Shown: positions 1 through 11,500 of the stretch, in pieces
How the letters are laid out: the number at the start of each line of letters is the position of its first letter
How positions within the stretch are numbered: position 1 is the stretch's first letter
NCBI RefSeq assembly: GCF_029227915.1
Contig: NC_079879.1
Coordinates: forward strand, 16,182,001 to 16,246,000
Direction: 5' to 3'
Length of the DNA: 64,000 bases
Source: Hydractinia symbiolongicarpus
Taxonomy: Eukaryota; Cnidaria; Hydrozoa; Anthoathecata; Hydractiniidae
Position numbers and translations under genes: made by a program
Notes under the pieces: generated by a model
Database searches by the model: none
The model's input: only the letters and a program-made list of their open reading frames with translations
What the model was told of the DNA's origin: nothing

Positions 1-660
1 ACATATAATCATATAAAGTCGTAATGATACCTTCGCGCGAAGAAACAGACTAAAAAGGACCTCAATTCACCTAGTGCCTGCATCTTTTTTCATGCCACGC
101 AATTGTTGAGGCAGAAAGGGCTTATCGCGGAAAATGTTAACATTCAAAAAAGTCTACAAAGAAAATGCAATACTCAATGTGATAGACAAACGCCATAAAA
201 TATTTTGAAATTAGTTAAAGGTAGCTACTGCCCGGTAAAAAATTAAAACTTGATATTTGTTACATCTCGGCACAAAAGTAAAAAAAAAAGTATTAAAATA
301 CAACCAAAATTGTCTTTCATAAGTTTAAACTGAATTTGTTTACTTGACCATGCCATTCTCAATCGCCATCTTTACTGAACTTTGAACGCGGAAAAGGACT
401 GGGTAAAAACATTAATATGCGCAATTTATGCAATGACGTATTCTTTGGGTTACCCCCGTGTAGAGACTGGCGCGTGCAAAAAGAAAAATAAAGAAAAAAA
501 AGTTAATGATATTCCCAACAGAATTTTTTTATGTTTATCAATCATGTTCACAAGCAGAATGCAATTAATCGCACAACGTAAAATATGTGAAAACATAGAA
601 TCCAAATCCAAAGTAGTAGTAGAAAATAAAATAAAATATGTCATGCAAGGTGTGATGCCA
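1..660. other. AT-rich non-coding DNA
   Basis: No gene is supported here. Short open frames exist, but they have low-complexity Lys/Phe-rich translations, no recognisable domain and no convincing splice context. The stretch ends at the tyrosine-recombinase fragment on the minus strand. Confidence 0.5.
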
Positions 661-664
661 TAAG

Positions 665-1295
665 TCATTGGGCAGAAAACCGCGACCGCTGGGCAAAAGG
701 CAGGTGAAGGTAGAGAAACATACTATCAGATTTCCAGTCCCCCAATAAGGATATGACATCCAGGGGAACACCTGCCTCTAAAGCAAAGGTAGCACCCCCA
801 CGGCGAAACGAGTGGGTACCATTTTGGGAGGTAGAACACCCTAACTCTGTCAACACTTTTTTCATAACGGACAAAAAGTGCGATATGTCAATATAGTGTT
901 GGATAGCATCGAGGATTTGCACCAATAAAAGGCTTAAGCATCAGGCAGAACACCTGGAGTGAGAGAAAAAGCATGCAAAATAGCCCGAACTGGAAAAGAG
1001 GAGAAGAAGGAATAGCCACCAGTGGAACAGTAATTGTGCGCTGTCCCAGTTGGATGGTCTTACTCCATCTAACTAGAATGAGAATATGGTGATCATGAAA
1101 AGTAAAATCAGACCGAACTAGTTGTTTGAGCGGATTAAATATCGTAGAAGATGCCGGCAATAAATGTGACTTACGGAACAGACCAAAAAATGAAACTAAA
1201 CAAACAGCCCAAAGTGAAGCATGAAAGCTACAATTTAGGTTAAGCCGAGAACGAATAATAGGAAGACGTGACTTAGCCGGAGCACCATCGCTCAC
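665..1295 (-). pseudogene. Tyrosine recombinase fragment (DIRS/Ngaro-like retroelement)
   Basis: Two overlapping minus-strand frames (1295-888 and 925-665) together look like the C-terminal catalytic half of an eukaryotic tyrosine recombinase. The first holds a hydrophobic helix followed by FFGLFRKSHLLP, which fits the first catalytic Arg. It also holds a WSKTIQ segment typical of the beta-strand region. The second has HSFRRGGATFALEAGVPLD (H-x-x-R box) followed by GDWKSDSMFLYL with the nucleophilic Tyr. The change of frame near 888-925 means this copy is broken, and the N-terminus and any reverse transcriptase are missing. In animals such recombinases belong mainly to DIRS, Ngaro and PAT retroelements, with Cryptons as an alternative. 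The family-level call is secure, the element class less so. Confidence 0.75.
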
Positions 1296-1323
1296 TTAAT
1301 TTTTTTTCGTGTGTGTGGCCGCG

Positions 1324-1640
1324 TGCGATCACATGTGTCCCCTGACCAGGCCTACCCTTCCACAGCCGATGTTGCCAATTTTGCCTGATTTTCTTATTCG
1401 TATGCGACCTAGTCTTAATTTAAATTTCACGTTGCCTTCTTTTGGGCTATTTGCCTTGTGGACTTTTTCGGCTTGTATATACATTTACTTCCTCATTCTG
1501 ATGCCTTGTGGGATCACATGTGTCCCCTGACTGGGCCTACCTTTCCACAGCCAATGTTGCCAATTTTGCCTGATTTTCTTATTCGTATACGACCTAGTCT
1601 TAATTTAAATTTCACAATGCCTTCTTTTGGGCTATTTGTT
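1324..1640 (+). repeat. Two direct copies of a ~130-bp unit
   Basis: A segment starting GATCACATGTGTCCCCTGAC and ending near GGGCTATTTG occurs at about 1325-1455 and again at about 1509-1640, offset by about 184 bp, with only scattered substitutions. It lies just upstream of the minus-strand tyrosine recombinase fragment and may be a split direct repeat of that retroelement, which is an inference. Confidence 0.75.
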
Positions 1641-2511
1641 TTTTATATGAAGCAGGTACTTTTAGAGTTATAAATTCCTGCTTTTCAGTACTTTTATGTA
1701 TCCTTACCTACATATGCCCCTGGCGCAGCATGTGTCCGCCCAACAGGTTATTGGATAACATTTATCGTAATTTTTTTCTATATATGTATTTATTTATTTT
1801 TCCACACCTATTCACTTTGGCACTTCAACTACCACCTAGACTTTTGCTATTGTTGCGTTTTATCATTCAGCAGATTATACCCTTACTATATAACATGTTT
1901 TATGTTTTATATAGCCTTTACTTTGTTTTATGAGCCTTTGTTCTTGTATTTTTCCAAGCTTGTAAGAGACTGTTTATTTTCATTTATATGTTTGTAGCTC
2001 GTATGTATATATGTTAAAATGATTTCGATTGCCCATCGATGACTTGTTCATAACATCATAATATTTATATTTTTCAATGATGTTTTGCTGGCAAAATTAT
2101 ATGTAACTTTAGCATTTTATTTGTTAGATAAAGTGTTGTGTGGCTTGTTTCGCAGAATTTATTTCGATGGATAAAACAAACCTTATACCTGCCTACTGGT
2201 TATGCATCTCGCACTTAGCAGTGATTCAATATGGGCGAGTGAATGTTACCATAGCCCTAGGTTAACCCAAGCCATGTGAGGGAAATCAAGAAGATGCCAC
2301 ACGGTGTGCACTATTGGATGTGGCAGAGAATTGTCTTGTAGAGCGCAGATCCTTTTAGGGTCTGCATAGCTTAAAATGAGGATTAAATACTCTAGGACTC
2401 CCCCATGTAAGCCATGGGCCCTCCTGGAAATAAAAGACAGGGTACAGGGTATATCGATATTTGTGAGGCTAGCAATGTAAAACACGCTCACTCTCTCTCT
2501 ATATATATATA
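1641..2511. other. Non-coding upstream region of the HtrA gene
   Basis: AT-rich sequence without a supportable gene. A more GC-balanced block at about 2246-2490 looks like an interspersed repeat but has no diagnostic ends. A short CT/TA microsatellite (about 2492-2511) abuts the proposed start codon of the HtrA-like gene. The promoter presumably lies here, but no core element can be assigned. Confidence 0.4.
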
Positions 2512-5500
2512 ATGTTTTTCTTAGGTATTAGAAGCATAATACAATTAATTATGAGATGGATGGTAAAATTAGGAAGAATATCTTTGAAATACATTAACAA
2601 CCCAGTTAATTTCTTGATTACTTGTGAAAATAGATGTAAATTACTTACATTGGCTGCATTAAACACAATTGCTTTATCAACCTTATACTTGCAAGAAAAG
2701 CATGAAAATACTCTGGAGAAAATGAATTTAGTTAATACGGTAATGGCAGCAACAGATACAAAAATAGATGACAAAAGAAAGAAATCTAAAATGTACAATT
2801 TTATTGCTGATGCGGTAGAATTCGTAGCACCAGCTGTTGTGTACATCGAGGTTATAGCAAATGTTAGGAATCAGTATCAAAATATACAAACAACTGTCAG
2901 TAGTGGTTCTGGATTCATCGTCACAGCAGAAGGGATGGTATTAACTAATGCACATGTCATAAGCAATTCTGCAGCTGTCGAGGTTCGTCTTTCGAATGGA
3001 GACACATACAAAGGAGTAGTTATTGATGTAGATGACGAATCAGATCTAGCTGCAGTGAAATTAATAAGTAACAATAAGGTTTGTTGATGTTTGATCAGCC
3101 TTGTGTATAGTCCCAAGCTTTGGTGTATTTCACCATGTTTAACCCTATTCGGTCCGGGGTTTTTCGAACATACTTTGACGGGGGGGGGGGGGGGGGGGGG
3201 GGGGCGGATTCCGGCCCCCCCTCAATAACTTTTCATAGGATTGTTCAAATTGAATCAAACTTGGCACACTTATAGTACGTCATAAAAGGAACAAAATGGT
3301 GGCAATAAATTTTTGCTTGCGTCAGCACATTTTCTGTGATGTCATCAGAAGCTTGAAAATTGTTAAAAATGCCACTATCTGCTTAAAATATTAATTATAG
3401 AGCGAATTTTTACATTCTGTTTGAAGTTTCTGAAAGCTAAATAAAATGTTTTTAACATATCTTCCGGTTTTTACATGGATCGAATAAAAAATTGCCAAAA
3501 ATTGACCAAAAATCCGTTTTTTCCAGATTTTCGGGTAAAATTCGACAAAATCGGGAAATCGGATTAGTCACGTGTCAAAATTATTCAAAATGATTCTTCT
3601 TGACGAAACAAAGTTGTGTTGCAAGTTTTAAGTTCTAAGGATAATCCTAACAGGAGTTATTATATTTTCCCTATTATAAGAATTTCATAAAGATTTTAGG
3701 GGTAGTTTCGAGTAATGGCCAATATCAAAGCCTCTGAATGGTATGGGACCTAAAAATTTAGCATGCAGGTGTCTAATAGATAAATGTTAAAACTCAGTAA
3801 GTATCATAGCCATATAAGAAAGCAATCAGGAGTTATTAAAAAAAAAACGTCAGGGGGGGGCGGACTCTGCCCCCCCACCCCCACCCCCCCCCCCCCCCCC
3901 CCCCCCCCGGACCGAATAGGGTTAAGAAGACACAGAGGGGGGAGTACTGGCAAAGCTTTTTTGTTATGTAACAAAAAGTTTTTATGTATTACGTACATTT
4001 TTAGTTATTTTGGTGTATGATCCACGTCTTGAAATTGCTTCTTGCCTCTAGACTTCTGCAAAAGTACCAAAAATGTCATGCTGTGTGCTAAATAATTGGC
4101 CCTTAATATATATATATATATAGTAAAGATAAGTTATTATCTGTCATTTTAGAAAAAGAAGATGAAAATTGGATTTTTATTTAAATTTTATAGTTTTTAC
4201 TGTTTTTTTGTATTTTTTATATTTGAATAACCATTTCCGAACAAAAGTTTTGCCATGTGTACCTTTCCGCAACCTGTTTTTTGAAAAAAGGAAAAGAACA
4301 ACAAAATGAATAAGAAAACACCTGATGACTCATCAGTAGATACCAGTGGAACTGTTTCGGGCAATTATTTCTATATATATAGGCTTTATATAGGCTTTCA
4401 TGTTTTTTGTGGTGCTGTAAGAAACTTTTATGTTGTTGCAATTAAATATTTTGTGGAGCTTATTTTGTTTCGGGAAATGTTCTTGCTTCTCATAGACAAA
4501 CATTTCACGAAACAAAATAAGCTCCACAAATTATTTAATCGCAACAACATAAAAGTTTCTTACAGCTGCACTGTAATAAAGTAATGGATAGAAATTGTAA
4601 TTGTATTAAAAAGGAACAATGCCCAGTTGAAAATAAATGTTTAACAAAAAACATTATCTATAAAGCAACCATAAATTCAAACATCCCCAACTATGAGCGC
4701 AAGGTTTACATTGGTCCAGCAGCAACAACGTTTAAACAAAAATATGCCAACCACAAAAAATCCTTCAACACAGCTACATACAAAAAAGACACGAAACTTT
4801 TAAAAGAAGTATGGCGTATAGAAGATAAAAATTACATACCATTAATCACATGGAAAATAATCGGACAATGTAATGAACTTGTCCCTAATTCCAAAGCGAT
4901 TAAACACAATTTGTGTTTAGCAGAGACACTGGAAATCGCAATGTACGATAATAAAAACTTACTAAATACGCGATCAGAATTAATATCAAAATGCATACAC
5001 ATCAAGAAGTACATACTCTTTCAAAATGATACTAAAGACTAGAAAAATTATTTTTTCTCATATTAGAGCACTAGTTTGCCTGATTATCTGTTACATGAAG
5101 TTGTTTGGTACTATAGGAAATGAATAGATGGTCTTAAGATTCGAAATATTACATAACAAAGGTGGTGGTGGGTGGGTGGTATTAGGGGGGAGGGCGTAAA
5201 AATAGTGAATTTGGGTGTACGTTATTATTAGATGCCCCTAAAGCAAAATATTTGCAAGAAATCGACCTGTAACTTTAAATTGAGCAGATTCTAGTTATAT
5301 TTAGAAATTGTTTCCACATGTTAAACTTGGTACGTCATCAAGAGTTAGAGCAGGCGAATGGGTGGCTGCGTTAGGTAGTCCGCTGCGATTGAGCAACACT
5401 GTGACAGCTGGTATCGTTAGCTCTTTGCACAGAGCTAGTGGAGATATTGGAATAAGACGAAATGATAATGTATATATACAAACTGATGCACCCATCAATG

Positions 5501-8500
5501 TGAGTTTTGATGTTTGTATATATTTGTTGTTGTTGCTGTTTTGCAATTTTTTGTATTATGCACATGTTGTTAAGACAATGTGTAAACTATATTATCCTTT
5601 AGATTGGAAATTCGGGTGGACCTTTGATAAACTTAGTAAGTAAAAAAATTACACTGATTGCTATTTAATTTTAGGGTTATTGGGAGGTGATCATTCATTT
5701 TAAAGTCTTCAGGGGTCACTCGAAGGATAAAGAAACATTAGGTTATAAATGTTTTACTATTTTCAGGATGGCGAAGTAATAGGTATCAATTGCATCACTG
5801 TTCAACAAGCTGCTGGTATTTCATTTGCCATCCCATCTGACGTTGCCGCAGAATTTCTTGAAGGTGCTATGAGTAAAGAAAAGCATACCAAACAAAAAGG
5901 CGATGTTTCCTCTGAAAGAGGAAAGCGAGATCAAAAGTTTTATATAGGTATCATTTTATTTGTTATTATTATATGATCAAATTATGTGTTACAATTACAA
6001 AGTTTTATACACACTAACAGTCATTTTCTCTTTAGTTTTCGTAGAGTATGCAATTGCAAAACAGTTTAACCCCGATTTTTCGAACTCCCAAGATTCGATA
6101 TAATAGTTCGAAAAATCAGGGGTTCGAAAAATCTAAGTATTCAGATAAAAGGGTCGAATTTCTAAAAAACCCTAAATATACGTGTTGCACCTTTGTTTCA
6201 ATAACATTATTCATCAGTTACACTGGTAAAATAACTTTAAATCGTACTTTTTTTCTTGCATGACGATAATGTAAGCAATTGGTTAAGCTGTGCGGTATGT
6301 TTTTGCAATTGGTTAGCAATGTGATCGTTTTGAAAAAGAGAAAAATTTTCAATCAAGTCTATTGCCTCAAATAACACCTTTTTGCTCGGCTGCTTTTTCT
6401 CTGTGGATTCCATTTTGTCACTCTCATCATCAAATATCTCAACATCGTCGTTAACGAACTGGTGCAGCAGTTCCTCATCACTTGGCAAAGACTGAATCGA
6501 AGTTGCCATTTCCTCATCTGTGGTAATAAAGGTCTCAGCAGTAAGGCTAAGAGCTCTCAATTCGTCTAACACTTCCGTCAGTTGTGAAAACAGATCATCA
6601 GTTTCCTGGATTGAACTCAATTGACTTTGTATTGAAATCCCCGCCTTTTTGAAGCAACTAACGATGGTCTACACTTCCAGACACAACCATCAAACCTCGA
6701 GCATAAACATGGCATCCAGTATGGTGAGGTGTGGCAATTCTTTCTTGCACCCGGTAGCGTTGATGCACTTGCGGATTACTTCGACACGATATTTAGCTTT
6801 TAAGGATTGTATAACGCCTTGATCCATAGGCTGTGTTACAAAGGTTGTATTTGTAGGTAAATAGATAAGATTCATGGCCATTAACCCAGGCACATGTGGG
6901 TGTGCAGGACAATTATCAACAATAAATGCTACTTTACAATTCTGAGCAACTGCTTGATCCAATATGTGATAATGTCAGAATCCATCCAACTTTTTGTTTG
7001 TGCCTTGTACATACACGGTAAGGACTTCACTTTCTTAAAACATCTTGGATTTTTTACTTTTCCACTGACATGTGGTAGTTTTTCACCCGCAGCACTTTGA
7101 GCTACTAATTACTTAGGTTGCCCACTTTCTATTTCTTCTAACGCCTTGAATTTGTCTTCAATGGAAATTTTTTTTTTCTTTTGCGACGTGGACATATTTC
7201 TTTCGTTATAAAATCTAATGCATGCAATTGATAAAACGTAAAACTTTTAAATTTTCAAAGCGTTCGAATTCGGATTTTTTCTTTTATTGTGCTTCAGACT
7301 TGTTAGACATTTGATGAAAGGGAAAAGCAGTAAGTTTGCGAAAACTGTCTTCTTTTTTCTGAGACCAGATGTTTGCAATATGGCAACAGTGAAGTACAGT
7401 ACAGTCTGAATGTAATCTAACGCGTACACGCTAATATCACACCTTTGCGTGGAAGACGGCAGTCGTTTGTCTTTTGTTATAATTAAATCCCTTGAGCGTT
7501 TTGCGAGTTTATATTTGCGTGTTAAAAAACAATGCGCTCGCGAAGAAATATCGGAGCAATTATATTTCTTCTAATAGCGAGATGCATTGTGTAAATGTAT
7601 TGACAAGCTATTCCCTTAAGTATTAGCGTAAAGTAATTAAATAATAAAAATCTTTTGCGAAATTTTATAATACATTGGGCGAGAATGTATTGTTGATTTA
7701 ATTACTTAAAAAGATTCCAGCGTGCTTAATCTAAGAAACATACGAGAAGCATTGTTCACAACTATTAAATGCCGCTTTTCGAATTTTTTAAAATGCGATC
7801 TAAAAAAAACCTTTCTATCGCCGCTATTCGTTTTTAACTTTTAAAAAGCGATCTATAAAAACATTTCTATCGCCGCTTTTCGTTTTTAAACTTTTAAAAT
7901 GCGATCTAAAAAAACATTTCTATCGCTGCTCTAAAAAAACATTTCTATCGCCGCTATTCATTTTCAAACTTATAAAAAGCGATCTAAAAAACATTTCTAT
8001 CGCCGCTTTTTGATTTTAAACTTTTAAAATGCGATCTAAAAAAACATTTCTATCGCCGCTTTTCGTTTATAAACTTTTAAAATGCGATCCAAAAAAACGC
8101 TTAATTACTGCAATTAAAATTTTCAAAAAATTTCGCGCAAAATAGATTGCTAAAAATGATCTTGCAGCCTATTGTGATTAAACAATCGATCGCGTAAGGT
8201 CATTGTTTATCAGCGAGGCAATTATTTTCTTAAAAAAACAAAAGCTATCGCAATGCTATTGTTCTGTGTAACTATTCTTGCAAGTTTCGCGTCCGCGGTA
8301 AATTACATTCAGACTGTACTGTAAATGGGAAGGTTTTGAACAAAGAAAAAGGAAAGGAGATGGAAGTTCCCTGCACAATTACATTCACTGGTAGTAAGCA
8401 AATGTTAAGCAAACTAGAAGAAGTTTTATAAATGGTGATATTTAATAGAAAAAAACTTGTTTTCTAATTTCTTATTTTCCAGAATTCTGCATAAATAAAA

Positions 8501-11500
8501 GTTCGAAATATCGAGGGTATTCATTCTACTCTGGGGGCTGAGAACAGTCTCGTATAAAGTTTGTTGTAGAGGGCTTTTGAATTTGAATTTGACCAGGTAA
8601 TGATCAAAAGGATCAAAAAAATTACTGCCCTGTTTTGGTTTAACTCTAATAATATTTCGTACAATTACATCAATATCACAAATGTCATAAATACTTTCTT
8701 GTACTTGTTGGGTTGGTACAAGTATCTCCACAATTACAATATCCACAACATTAAAGTTGCAACTGCCTGCATCGACAAACGAGGTCACGTACATATTTCT
8801 TGCAAGAAGAAGGAAAATTATCTGGAAAAATTTTACTCAGAAGAAATAATTGGCTCGAGGATGCGTTCGTCATTTTCTTGATATCCGTAAACTGTTGGAA
8901 CCAGATCTACTTCATCAATTTCAAATGGTGTGTTATACTAGATATCACATTAATAATAACTTTGCAATATGTGAAATCGGAATGAAATGCTAGTTGATGG
9001 AAAGGTTTTAACACTTTGCCAAAATTCAGCACAAAAAGAGCATAAATGAAAAGCACAAAGTTATAGTCATTTTTATTCTTGGTCAGTAAATTCACGGGCT
9101 GGTTTTTATACAAACTTTAAATGTTAATAACTCAGGAACGATACATTTTCAGCATACGGTGTTTACGTTTTATTGATCATCCTCTTTCTGACCAAACATA
9201 TTATGACATATAATTTCGAAATTATTTTTTAGCTGAATGTAAAAGTGATGACGTCACCTAAATTTTTTGGCACCTATTTTTTTGCTTATTTCTGACCTAA
9301 AGAACAACTTCAGATAAAAAAAATACTTAACACGCATGTGCGTACGAAGGACACAGCAGATCCATCATCCATCCTGTACAAATATTCAAAATAATAATAA
9401 TAATATGATCATTTCATTTGTAGAATCTTTGCCCAAACGGTTTAACAGTTAAAATTCACAGTTATGTGCAGTATTTAATGCAGCGAGTTTTGTTCCAATT
9501 ATGCTTGTCGTATCACAACCTATAAATAAAATTCTTATGCAAAATATGCATTGTTACTTGTATTATGTAAGACAAGATACATTAGAATGAAATATATACT
9601 TTGAGGTAAAAACAAGATAAAGTACACTAACCGCTCAAGGCATGTACTGCTGGTACAACATCAATGACATCGTCATCCATTTGCTTGATGATTTAATGGA
9701 TCAGAATTGCTTCTTTGCTTCCTGATTTCCCATATGACAACCCATAATTCGTGCAAATTTCGGCGCTTCCAGAGATTGAAGTGATAACCAAATTTGTGAA
9801 CTCATTTATGTCACAGGATGCAGCTATGTGCCACATATGGCCTAACATATTTTCATATCTCCTAAATTTATGCTTTTTGATTGGAACCTTTTTCAAGTAA
9901 GACATGAAGTTGAAAATAATCATGTTTTTTTCTCCATCGTTTGGGACATATTCTGGACAGCTGGTTTTTAACTTTTTCTTTATTTTCTGCGATAAGTCAG
10001 ACTTCACTGTTTTCCTCATTAATCCATCCTTAGGTAAGGTAAAAAGGAACCTATAGCTCAAACTCTACAAGGTACCGCATATCATAACCACGCAACCTTG
10101 TAACTTCGATTGTTCTCATGAATGTCGTTGTTTTTTTCTTGCCATCGTTAGCAATACATTTTACCGTCGTAGTTTTTGGCTTCAACTTTGGTATTGTGCT
10201 AAAAAGTTGTGTTTCTTTTTTACTAACCAGAATTCTTTCAATCTTTGGTATCCTTTTTATCCTATTTCAAAACAAATCAAAAGAAAGTCTTAAAATTTGT
10301 TGTTGACGTGACATCCAGTTGCAATATTCTTTAATACTGGCTCCTCGACGCTAAACGTGTTCATCTTCTCCTTTACATATGCAATAATATCTGATACAGA
10401 CTTTTGATCCCTTTCAGTGGGTATTTTACGATAGAAAGACAATCCTCGTAGTAATTTACTCTGTCAAAAGCAAAGAGTAGCGGTATAGGACGACGAACTG
10501 CTAAGAAATGGAGACTGCAGTCAGATTCTTGAAATGAGCTCTCTCAGAATCGGGCCATGTTTTTTTGTACGTAATGGTCCAAAATTTGAAATTTTCGGTG
10601 GCATTGATTCCTTTTTCCGTAAAATCATCAAATTTTTGAGTTAATGCGTCCACCTTATGTGTGAATGAAGCCATTTCCCGTTTTCCTCTCGCGTAGTTGC
10701 TACTTGAAGAAAAAATACAAAAAATTACAATACAGTTTTTATGCAACCAAGTATATTTTAGTTGTTCATAAACATGAAAGATATTTTTAGTTTGAAATAT
10801 AAAAAGAATACTTATTACCGCTCATGACAGATAATGTCATGATAGATAGTGTCGATACCAGACTCTTGTAGATACTGACCACATGAAAAATTAGAACCTA
10901 GAATGAGAGATTAAGGTGTTGTGATTAAACATAACATGGGCATACAATCACCAATTACAAGAACATCAGATATACATTTTCTATATTAAGTCCACCAAGG
11001 CCGATAAAAATGTTGTTTTGTGGTTTTAAAAGTTGCAGTTCTTTCGCAATGCGATAAACTCCTTCGTCGCACCACGGTGGTCCATACTCCAGCTTTTGCT
11101 GTTTTAAAACATCTTGAAAGTTTTTCATGCATGTGTAAATAGTAGCTGGGTGGGGAATAATCGGGGTAATGCACATTGTGTGATACAATCTGATTTCTGT
11201 TTGAGCAGGCTTCTTTGAGCGGTAAGAAATGGAACTGCTGAACATTTTGGCCCCAAAGTTGGAACACGTGAAACTGCCCAAATTAAAAATCACAGGTCAG
11301 TTTTCTTCGGAATGTCAGCTCTTTGAATATCCTCAGAAGGAACACATTTTCATCATGGACAAAATTGTCTATTGCACCGTCAATAATTTGGCCTGAAGAT
11401 AATTTCCCACCAATAGGCACACAATTATCACTGTCATCTTGTATCACACGATAGGCTAGGTTGAAGTCTATTTCTCCATTTCATCATAGCTTATCCCAGT

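Noticed and set aside
382-663. 93-codon frame near the window start
   Set aside because: Lys-rich low-complexity translation, opposed by an overlapping minus-strand frame, no domain.
3784-4020. Pro-rich frame over the C homopolymer
   Set aside because: Artefact of the poly-C tract in the TTAA MITE.
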